This document shows, in pieces, positions 1-5,208 of a stretch of DNA of 6,328 nucleotides. Made by a program: the position numbers and the translations under genes. Every line of letters begins with the position of its first letter. Positions within the stretch are counted from its first letter, which is position 1. The notes beneath the pieces were generated by a model. That model was given only the letters and a program-made list of their open reading frames with translations, was not told the origin of the DNA and made no database searches. This stretch comes from Candidatus Rokuibacteriota bacterium (GTDB lineage Bacteria; Methylomirabilota; Methylomirabilia; Rokubacteriales; CSP1-6), in contig QHRT01000322.1 in NCBI GenBank assembly GCA_003220195.1, forward strand, positions 1 through 6,328, read 5' to 3'.

Positions 1-216
1 CAGGCGGCCATGAAGTCGTTCGCCGTCGTCATCATGGGCGGCCTCGGCGACTTCCTCGGCGCGATCGCGGGCGGACTCGTGCTCGGCATCGCGGAGAGCC
101 TCGGCGCGGCCTACATCTCGTCCGGATACAAGGACGCGATCGGCTTCGTCGTCATCATTCTCCTGTTGCTCTTGCGGCCCCAGGGTTTGTTCGGGCGGCG
201 GCAAGCGCTTCGATGA
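1..216 (+). CDS. livH: LivH-type branched-chain amino acid ABC transporter permease, C-terminal fragment
   Basis: Only the last 71 codons are in the window; the gene enters from the left and ends at TGA 214-216. The fragment matches the LivH C-terminus: a Gly-rich GGLGDFLGAIAGG loop (residues 14-26 of the fragment), a hydrophobic segment, then a last membrane helix ending in the family-typical LRPQGLFGRR. LivH-family permeases pair with LivM to form the membrane pore that imports branched-chain amino acids or related carboxylates and amides from a periplasmic binding protein. The genes for LivM/LivG and LivF follow on the same strand, as in standard liv operons. The ATG at 10 is internal to the reading frame and not a real start, because the family motif continues upstream of it. 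The substrate cannot be told from this fragment. Confidence 0.
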   Translation, partial: QAAMKSFAVVIMGGLGDFLGAIAGGLVLGIAESLGAAYISSGYKDAIGFVVIILLLLLRPQGLFGRRQALR

Positions 217-279
217 GGGACGCTGGGGCAGGCCCGAGGCGCGCCACGGCTTGGCCGGGGCGCGTCCGAGCGTCGGGGG

Positions 280-327
280 TCTGGGGGCCATGGCAGGCGC
301 GTCCGCGCGCCTCTCGGGGCCCCCAGA
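280..327 (+). repeat. Two-part inverted repeat (hairpin) before the livM start
   Basis: Outer arms 280-289 (TCTGGGGGCC) and 318-327 (GGCCCCCAGA) pair perfectly over 10 bp. Inside, 295-301 (AGGCGCG) and 306-312 (CGCGCCT) form a second perfect 7-bp stem with a TCCG tetraloop. A 5x5 internal loop separates the stems. The element fills the 118-nt livH-livM spacer next to the start codon at 335 and overlaps the weak AGAAAG ribosome binding site at 325-330. It could act as an mRNA stability or attenuating structure, or belong to a REP-like repeat family; the sequence does not decide which. Confidence 0.
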
Positions 328-334
328 AAGATCG

Positions 335-2173
335 ATGAAGCTCACTCACCTGGCGGTGCTCGCGGCGCTGGTGGCCGTGCCGTTCGTGCTCGACGATTAC
401 TACGTCCACCTGGTCATCATGGCGGGCATCTTCTTCATGGCGGCAGCCGGTATGAATCTGCTGCTCGCCGGTGGGCAGCTGACGCTCGGGCACACGGCGT
501 TCTTCGGCATCGGCGCGTACACCTCGGGGCTGCTGGCGTTGCACTGGGCGGTGTCGCCGCTCTACGGGATGATCGCCGCAGCGGCGTTCGCCGCGCTCGT
601 CGGCTATCTCATCGGGACCATCACGCTCCGGCTGCGCGGCGCGTACTTCGTGCTCGTGACGATCGGCTTCGCCGAGGTGATCCGGCTGATCGCGACGAAC
701 TGGATCGAGTTGACGCAGGGGCCGCTCGGGTTGCCGGGAATCCCGCCGTTCTCGCTCGGTCGTGAGGCGTGGGCGCTCGCCGACAAGCGCCAGTACTACG
801 TCCTGATGCTCGTCCTGGCGGTGGGGACGCAGGTGCTCTGCGCGCGGCTCCTCGGCTCGCGATTCGGCCGCTCGCTGGTGGCGGTGCGCCAGAACGAGAC
901 GCTCGCCGAGTCGGTCGGGATCAGCGCCTATCGGACGACGCTCGTCGCGCTGGTCGTCGCGTGCGCGCTCGCCGGCGTCGCCGGCAGCTTCTACGGGCAC
1001 TACACGATGTTCCTCTCTCCGGAGCTGTTCGCGTTCTACAACACCGTGACGATGGTCGTGATGGTCGTCGCCGGCGGGCAGGGCACCGTCGCGGGCCCGG
1101 CCGTCGGCGCGCTCGTCTTCACGTTCCTTCCCGAATTGCTCCGGATGGCGTCGTTCTACCGGATGCTCGTGTACGGTGTCGTGCTGCTGCTGTCGGTCAT
1201 GTTCATGCCGCGCGGCATCGTCGACGTGCTCCGCCGGCTCCGTGAGCGACGTGCGCGTGTCCGACCAGAGACGGCGCCCGTCCTTCCCGAGGGCGCGCCG
1301 GCCGGTTCGCGGATCGATCGGGAGGGGCGGGCCAGCGAACCAGAACATCTCGGCGCCACGCCGGGCGGTTCGCTTCGAACGTCCGAAGCCCGTCGCGGAC
1401 CATCCGCCGTCGTTCTCGACGAGAATTCGAGTGTCCCCGGGTCGATGTCGGCCTCGGGCTCCGCGCTCGACGTCGCGGGCATCACCGTACGATTCGGCGG
1501 CCTCACCGCGCTGTCGGACGTGACGTTCGCGCTGGCGCGTGGAGAGATCCTCGCCCTCATCGGCCCGAATGGCGCCGGCAAGACCACCGCGTTCAACGTC
1601 ATCACGGGCTTCCTGGTCCCGACGGCCGGACGTGTCCGACAGGACGGCGGCTTTGACCTCACCGCGCTCCGTCCGCACCAGGTCTGCCGACGCGGTCTCA
1701 CCCGGATGTTCCAGAAGACCAGCGTGTTTCCCGACGCGGCCGCGCGCGAGAACGTGACGATGGCCGGCCACCGCCTCGGGCGCGCCGGGGTGCTCGCCCA
1801 GGTTCTGGGGACCCGCGCCGCGCGCGACGACGAGGTCAGGCTGCGCGCACGGGCCGCCGAGCTTCTGGATTTCGCCGGACTTCGCGACCGCCCACGCGTG
1901 GTGGCGCGGAATCTCTCGTACGGCGAACAGCGGCTCCTGGCCTTCGCCATCGCGCTCGCGCCGGCGCCGTCCGTGTTGCTGCTCGACGAGCCGGTCGCCG
2001 GACTCAACGCGTCCGAGACGGCGCGCGTGATGGAGCTGATCGAGGACTTCGATCGCATCGTGGTGCTCAATCACGGGCAGAAGATCGCCGAGGGCACGCC
2101 GCGCGAGATCCAGCGAGACCCGGAGGTCATTCGCGCGTACCTCGGCTCCGGCGACGTCTATGCTGGCGCTTGA
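335..2173 (+). CDS. livM/livG: LivM permease - LivG ATPase fusion of a branched-chain amino acid type ABC importer
   Basis: One 612-residue frame joins two normally separate subunits. Residues 1-304 are LivM: hydrophobic segments from residue 4 to 290, the cytoplasmic coupling region around GRSLVAVRQNETLAESVGI (178-196), and the terminal MPRGIVDVL (291-299). Residues 305-370 are a polar R/P/G/E/S linker. Residues 371-612 are a LivG-type ATPase with Walker A GPNGAGKT (410-417), Q-loop Gln460, signature LSYGEQ (527-532) and Walker B LLLDE ending at Glu552. The H-loop is missing: only 21 residues lie between Glu552 and Asp573 of DRIVVL, against about 42 in the LivF next door and in typical LivG as I recall it. 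The start at 335 was chosen because it begins the first hydrophobic helix; TTG 251 and ATG 290 would only add spacer sequence. A separate LivG start at ATG 1445 is possible but has no clear ribosome binding site. The assignment is firm; full ATPase activity is doubtful. Confidence 0.
   Translation: MKLTHLAVLAALVAVPFVLDDYYVHLVIMAGIFFMAAAGMNLLLAGGQLTLGHTAFFGIGAYTSGLLALHWAVSPLYGMIAAAAFAALVGYLIGTITLRLRGAYFVLVTIGFAEVIRLIATNWIELTQGPLGLPGIPPFSLGREAWALADKRQYYVLMLVLAVGTQVLCARLLGSRFGRSLVAVRQNETLAESVGISAYRTTLVALVVACALAGVAGSFYGHYTMFLSPELFAFYNTVTMVVMVVAGGQGTVAGPAVGALVFTFLPELLRMASFYRMLVYGVVLLLSVMFMPRGIVDVLRRLRERRARVRPETAPVLPEGAPAGSRIDREGRASEPEHLGATPGGSLRTSEARRGPSAVVLDENSSVPGSMSASGSALDVAGITVRFGGLTALSDVTFALARGEILALIGPNGAGKTTAFNVITGFLVPTAGRVRQDGGFDLTALRPHQVCRRGLTRMFQKTSVFPDAAARENVTMAGHRLGRAGVLAQVLGTRAARDDEVRLRARAAELLDFAGLRDRPRVVARNLSYGEQRLLAFAIALAPAPSVLLLDEPVAGLNASETARVMELIEDFDRIVVLNHGQKIAEGTPREIQRDPEVIRAYLGSGDVYAGA
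1247..1444 (+). other. Interdomain linker of the LivM-LivG fusion with spacer-like composition
   Basis: This covers codons 305-370 of the fusion. It encodes a polar, probably disordered stretch with no recognisable domain. By hand count 22 of 66 codons end in A or T (33%), against 2 of 54 in LivM codons 188-241 (4%). It also carries short inverted repeats, GTTCG/CGAAC (1368-1372/1376-1380) and GTCCG/CGGAC (1381-1385/1396-1400). Both traits resemble intergenic DNA, so I infer that a former livM-livG spacer became translated after loss of the livM stop codon. Confidence 0.
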
Positions 2174-2858
2174 CGACGTCCGCGTGGCGTACGGCAACGT
2201 CGAGGTCCTGCGCGGCGTCTCCCTTCGCGTCTCGGCCGGGGAGCTCGTCTGCCTGCTCGGCGCGAACGGCGCCGGCAAGAGCACCACGGCCAAGACGATT
2301 TCCGGCTTGCTGCGGCCGCGCGGCGGACGCATCACGTTTCTCGACGCGCGCATCGACGGCCTGCCCGCGCACGCGATCCTGCGCGCCGGCATCGCGCACT
2401 GCCCGGAAGGCCGCCGCATCTTTCCCGAGATGACGGTGCGCGAGAATCTCGAGATGGGCGCGTACATCCAGGGCCGGGGCGGCGCGACGAGCCTCGAAAG
2501 CGTGCTCGAGCGTTTTCCGATCCTGCGCCAGCGGGCGCGGCAGCTGGCCGGGACGCTCTCGAGCGGGGAGCAGCTGATGCTGGCGATCGCGCGCGCCCTC
2601 ATGTCGAATCCGAAGCTGCTGCTCCTCGACGAGCCCTCGCTCGGCCTGTCGCCGACGATGGTGGAAACGACGTTTCGGTTGATCGCCGAGATCCGTCAGC
2701 AGGGCGTGACGGTCCTGATGGTCGAGCAGAACGCGGCGCTCGCGCTCCGCATGGCGGACCGCGGCTACGTGATGGAGACCGGACGCACGGTACTCGAAGG
2801 TCCGGCGCGCGAGCTCCTGGCGAACGAGCACGTGCGCCGCGCATATCTCGGAGGCTAG
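2160..2858 (+). CDS. livF: LivF-type ATP-binding protein of a branched-chain amino acid ABC importer
   Basis: The 232-residue product has the usual LivF length and order of motifs: Walker A GANGAGKST (34-42), the LivF-typical PEGRRIF segment (82-88), signature LSSGEQ (133-138), Walker B LLLLDE (153-158) and VEQN (188-191). In LivF proteins the H-loop position is normally Gln, as here at Gln190, with the partner LivG supplying a canonical His. The signature differs from the common LSGGEQ by a Ser at 135. The start ATG lies inside the end of the upstream gene, with a 14-nt overlap and no clear Shine-Dalgarno, so translation is probably coupled. The protein acts at the cytoplasmic face as one of the two nucleotide-binding subunits that power LivH/LivM. 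It is the last gene of the operon; a convergent gene ends 33 nt downstream. No convincing terminator is visible between them. Confidence 0.
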   Translation: MLALDDVRVAYGNVEVLRGVSLRVSAGELVCLLGANGAGKSTTAKTISGLLRPRGGRITFLDARIDGLPAHAILRAGIAHCPEGRRIFPEMTVRENLEMGAYIQGRGGATSLESVLERFPILRQRARQLAGTLSSGEQLMLAIARALMSNPKLLLLDEPSLGLSPTMVETTFRLIAEIRQQGVTVLMVEQNAALALRMADRGYVMETGRTVLEGPARELLANEHVRRAYLGG

Positions 2859-2891
2859 TCACCTCGCAGGGGGTTGTGGGCGCGGCCCGAA

Positions 2892-3311
2892 CTAGAGCGG
2901 GTCGGCGGACGGTGGTATCAGCGCGATGCTGGCCGGTTCGGGGATCGCCGCGCTGACCAGGTGGAGCAAGTGCTCGAGCGGGACGGGCTTGGGAATGTAC
3001 GCAAAGGCGCCGCGCATGAGCACCGTGGTGATCGTGAAGTAGTCGTCGGTCCCGGTCGTGACGATCACCGGCACCGTCGGATCGATGCCGCGCAAGCGCC
3101 GCAGCACTTCCAGCCCGCTCATCTCGCCGTAGAGATTGATGTCGAGCAGCACCAGATCCGGGACCGTCTCGACGAACGCCGCCAGCGCGGACTCGCCGTC
3201 GCGGACGGACTCGATCACATACAGCTCCTCGAGGCACTCCTTCAGCATGCCGGCGACGCGGTGGTCGTCTTCGACGTGGAGAATTCGTTTCCTGCCGGTG
3301 ATCGAGTGCAT
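2892..3311 (-). CDS. Single-domain (CheY-like) response regulator receiver protein
   Basis: The 139-residue protein is one receiver domain with no output domain. The acidic pocket is Glu14-Asp15-Asp16 in HVEDD, the phosphoacceptor is Asp57 in LVLLDINL, the switch Thr is Thr85/Thr86 in VIVTTG, and the conserved Lys108-Pro109 with aromatic Tyr105 completes the active site (AYIPKP). The start ATG at 3311 is chosen because RKRILHVEDD follows directly. An upstream TTG at 3380 would add 23 residues of unlikely sequence. A weak GAAG lies about 5 nt before the ATG. The last 20 or so residues (PEPASIALIPPSADPL) are a Pro/Ala-rich tail. No histidine kinase is nearby, so it is an orphan in this window; the partner and the process controlled are unknown. 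The function class is very secure. Confidence 0.
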   Translation of the reverse strand: MHSITGRKRILHVEDDHRVAGMLKECLEELYVIESVRDGESALAAFVETVPDLVLLDINLYGEMSGLEVLRRLRGIDPTVPVIVTTGTDDYFTITTVLMRGAFAYIPKPVPLEHLLHLVSAAIPEPASIALIPPSADPL

Positions 3312-3492
3312 GCTGCTTCGGCCCGAATGCCAAACTTTGCAACGGCGAGGCCATGCGCGCGGCGCCGCAACACTGCGCAAACTCAGCGGTGTCTTTCCGC
3401 GCCCGCGCGCACGCCGGCCATCCTGGCGCTACGGCGCCGCATCAGTGCCAGCGTGACGCTCCGTGAGCGCTTCCCTCGGGGCCCTCATGCGA
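3312..3492. other. Spacer between the DinB-like gene and the response regulator
   Basis: These 181 nt contain no supported gene. They hold only weak stems, ggcgc/gcgcc at 3425-3429/3434-3438 and cgctc/gagcg at 3457-3461/3465-3469, both 5 bp. It is the longest gene-free stretch on the minus-strand side, so a promoter for the response regulator probably lies here. I cannot pick out a convincing one. Confidence 0.
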
Positions 3493-3969
3493 TCAGAGGC
3501 CGCGTGACTCTCGCCACGCCCGGATCTGGTCTCCGTGCTCCTTGTAGTGATGCGCGCTGGTCTGCTCGACGATCCGATACGCCGCCCGCCCCGGCTGAAA
3601 ACGCTCGTCCGGGACGGAGGCCGCGGCGTGCATGAAGGACTCGTGCGACTCGTCCAGCTCCAGCAGCACGTCCGCGACCGGCGTCGTTCGCACCGAGGCG
3701 GCGAACTTCGCGTTCCAGCGATCGACGTCGTCGTAGCTGACGCCCGGGAGCACCGGGCGTTCACCGCGCGTGATCCGCTCGAGGGCGGGGGCCATCTCGC
3801 GATGCCAGCCGGTGATGTGTCCGACGACGTCGCGGATGCTCCACGAGCCGAGCCACACCTCGGTCATGTGTTCTTCGTTGAGCCCCTGGATCGCTTCGTG
3901 GAACGCCTTGTACTCGCGCGCCGCGCGGTTCAGGAGCTGCCCCTTCGGACTCGCGACGTCAGTGCTCAT
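3493..3969 (-). CDS. DinB-like / four-helix-bundle putative metal-binding protein
   Basis: The 158-residue product resembles the DinB/YfiT/ClbS-like superfamily of four-helix proteins. Family-like signals are WSIRDVVGHITGWHREM (43-59), where helix 2 carries His51 and His56, and the C-terminal HHYKEHGDQIRAWR (140-153) with His141 and His145. In this superfamily three histidines, one from helix 2 and two from the last helix, usually hold a divalent metal, and members include thiol-dependent transferases and stress proteins. The substrate cannot be predicted here. The start at 3969 has a strong GGAGGA directly upstream on the minus strand and begins the homologous region. The longer open frame upstream is Arg/Ser-rich antisense of the GNAT gene and is not counted. 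It is separated from the GNAT gene by 64 nt containing a perfect hairpin, so it may be transcribed on its own. ClbS-type (DUF1706) is an alternative subfamily. Confidence 0.
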   Translation of the reverse strand: MSTDVASPKGQLLNRAAREYKAFHEAIQGLNEEHMTEVWLGSWSIRDVVGHITGWHREMAPALERITRGERPVLPGVSYDDVDRWNAKFAASVRTTPVADVLLELDESHESFMHAAASVPDERFQPGRAAYRIVEQTSAHHYKEHGDQIRAWRESRGL

Positions 3970-3994
3970 GGGTCCTCCGCGATCGCCGGTCGTC

Positions 3995-4027
3995 GAGACG
4001 ATCGAGCGCGGCGCGATCGATCGTCTC
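3995..4027 (-). terminator. Perfect 11-bp inverted repeat after the GNAT gene, terminator-like
   Basis: Arms 3995-4005 (GAGACGATCGA on plus) and 4017-4027 (TCGATCGTCTC) match without mismatch, with an 11-nt loop. It starts 7 nt past the GNAT stop codon on the minus strand. No U-run follows, so it is not a canonical intrinsic terminator. A U-less terminator, an mRNA 3' stabiliser or an operator for the DinB-like gene are all possible. Confidence 0.
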
Positions 4028-4033
4028 CCGGGC

Positions 4034-4456
4034 TCACGGGTGAATCCGCTTGTAGAAGAGGAGCTCCCGGTATCCCTGCGGAAGGTTGTCGATGTAGCCC
4101 GACGGCGCGAATCCGAGGGCCGAGTGCATCTGGATCGACACCGCGTTCGTCTCCTCGGTCGACGAGTAGAGGCGCGGGCTCGGCGACATGCTCTCGACCG
4201 CGCGATAGAGCGCGCGCGCGACGCCGCGCCGACGGTGGTCCTTCTGCACACACACGAGCGAGACGAACGTGCACTGGAACCAGTCCGTCCGGTACGCGAT
4301 GAAGCCGACGACCTCGTCGTCCCGAGCGGCGACCAGCAGATGGTGTCGCTCGACGTGCGAGCGGACGAACGGGCCGGCGCGCTCGGGACCGATGACGTCC
4401 CCGGCGAGCGTCATGATGGAATCGAGCTGGCCGGGACCCAGGAGCCGGATGTCCAT
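4034..4456 (-). CDS. GNAT-family N-acetyltransferase
   Basis: The 140-residue protein is a compact single GNAT domain that transfers an acetyl group from acetyl-CoA to an amine. The acetyl-CoA pyrophosphate loop is clear: strand VSLVCVQKDHRRRGVARAL (65-83), with Arg75-x-x-Gly78-x-Ala80 fitting the R/Q-x-x-G-x-G/A motif. The following STEETNAVSIQMHSALGF segment (99-116), with Asn104 and the GF turn, matches the usual helix and strand of the C-terminal half. The C-terminal residues GYRELLFYKRI look like the final strand. The start ATG at 4456 has no good Shine-Dalgarno, so initiation could be leaderless or weak. It lies between two hairpins, so it may be its own transcription unit. The acceptor (small molecule or protein N-terminus) cannot be told. 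The family assignment is secure. Confidence 0.
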   Translation of the reverse strand: MDIRLLGPGQLDSIMTLAGDVIGPERAGPFVRSHVERHHLLVAARDDEVVGFIAYRTDWFQCTFVSLVCVQKDHRRRGVARALYRAVESMSPSPRLYSSTEETNAVSIQMHSALGFAPSGYIDNLPQGYRELLFYKRIHP

Positions 4457-4476
4457 GAGGTCAGTGTACCGGGTCC

Positions 4477-4509
4477 ATCGGGGAGGAGCGGCGGCGCGCG
4501 CTCCCCGAT
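4477..4509 (-). terminator. Perfect 9-bp inverted repeat after the RraA-family gene, terminator-like
   Basis: Arms 4477-4485 (ATCGGGGAG) and 4501-4509 (CTCCCCGAT) are perfectly complementary with a 15-nt GC-rich loop. It lies 2 nt past the stop codon of the RraA-family gene on the minus strand and before the GNAT start. There is no U-tract, so termination is a guess from position and symmetry. It may separate the RraA unit from the GNAT gene. Confidence 0.
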
Positions 4510-4511
4510 CT

Positions 4512-5189
4512 TCAATAGGTCCCGGGGCGGATCTGCTGGTACAGCGCTTTCAACGCGTCCGCCGTGAAGCCCGGCTTCTGGCACACGTCGATGATCTTGC
4601 GCTCGTCGGCCTCGACCTTCCGCACGGCGTCCGGGATCTTCTCGGCGAGGTCGGGCGGGATCGTCACGACGCCGTGCTGATCGGCGTGAATCAGATCGCC
4701 GGGCTTGACCCAGAGTCCACCGACCTTCACCGGAAGCCCGAAGTCCACCATGTGCACCCACGCGTGCGAGACGCTCACGTGCTCGGCGACGAACTGGAAC
4801 CCGAGCGCGCGCACCTCGTCCAGGTCGCGTACGGACCCGTCGGTGACGACGCCGCGACAGCCGAGCGCCTTGTGGATGTTCGCCTGGACCTCGCCCCACT
4901 GCGCGCCCTGGCCGCGCGGCTCGTCGAGATCGTGCACGACGACCACGCGCGGCGCAGGAATGGACTGCACGTAGTCCCACCACGCGAACGTGCTGGCGCG
5001 ATGTCCCTGCTGGGGCTGCGGCTCCGCGCGAATGATCGCCGTGACGGCGTAGCCCACGAGCGGTCCGAGCTCGGGGAAGAGCGCGCGCACGCGGCTCGAC
5101 ATGAACCCCTCGTGCCGTGGCCGAACGGCGAACGTCTCGATCGCGTTGGCGACGCTCGGGCTCGTGATCTTTCGAAGTGCGTCGATCAT
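4512..5189 (-). CDS. RraA-family protein, putative HMG/CHA-type class II aldolase-like enzyme
   Basis: The 225-residue protein has the RraA / 4-hydroxy-4-methyl-2-oxoglutarate aldolase fold signature. WGE (98-100) and VVTDGSVRDLDE (114-125) give the Asp-Gly and Arg121-Asp122-x-x-Glu125 set used by the aldolases for substrate and metal binding. GLPVKVGGLWVKPGDLIHAD (151-170) is the conserved C-terminal motif with PGD and AD. E. coli RraA, a regulator of RNase E, lacks part of the catalytic set, so the complete RDxxE favours a metal-dependent retro-aldol or decarboxylase enzyme. Such genes are often misannotated as dimethylmenaquinone methyltransferase. The N-terminus and 35-residue C-terminal tail are not diagnostic, and the substrate is unknown. 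The start at 5189 begins MIDALRKITSPSVANAIE, a typical family start, and follows the HEAT/TPR stop by 19 nt, so the two are probably co-transcribed. Confidence 0.
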   Translation of the reverse strand: MIDALRKITSPSVANAIETFAVRPRHEGFMSSRVRALFPELGPLVGYAVTAIIRAEPQPQQGHRASTFAWWDYVQSIPAPRVVVVHDLDEPRGQGAQWGEVQANIHKALGCRGVVTDGSVRDLDEVRALGFQFVAEHVSVSHAWVHMVDFGLPVKVGGLWVKPGDLIHADQHGVVTIPPDLAEKIPDAVRKVEADERKIIDVCQKPGFTADALKALYQQIRPGTY

Positions 5190-5208
5190 GATCCTGTCCC
5201 CCCGGTGG

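Noticed and set aside
253..319. G-runs that might form a G-quadruplex
   Set aside because: Loop lengths are uneven (one is 14 nt) and the same G-runs are used in the perfect hairpin, which is the simpler explanation.
251..334. Upstream starts for livM at TTG 251 and ATG 290
   Set aside because: They add low-complexity residues encoded by the spacer and hairpin; the family-like protein begins at 335.
155..2602. Very long minus-strand open frame (815 codons) antisense to the importer genes
   Set aside because: It is Arg/Glu/His-rich with no domain and mirrors the codon bias of livM, livG and livF. The plus-strand proteins have clear family motifs throughout.
2875..2891. GGGC/GCCC mini-stem between the convergent livF and response regulator genes
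   Set aside because: It has only 4 base pairs and no U-run, which is expected by chance at this GC content.
3421..3460. TGGCAC-N-GC sequence on the minus strand resembling a sigma-54 promoter before the response regulator
   Set aside because: The -12 part lacks the TTGC match and the site is over 100 nt from the start, so the similarity is too weak to report.
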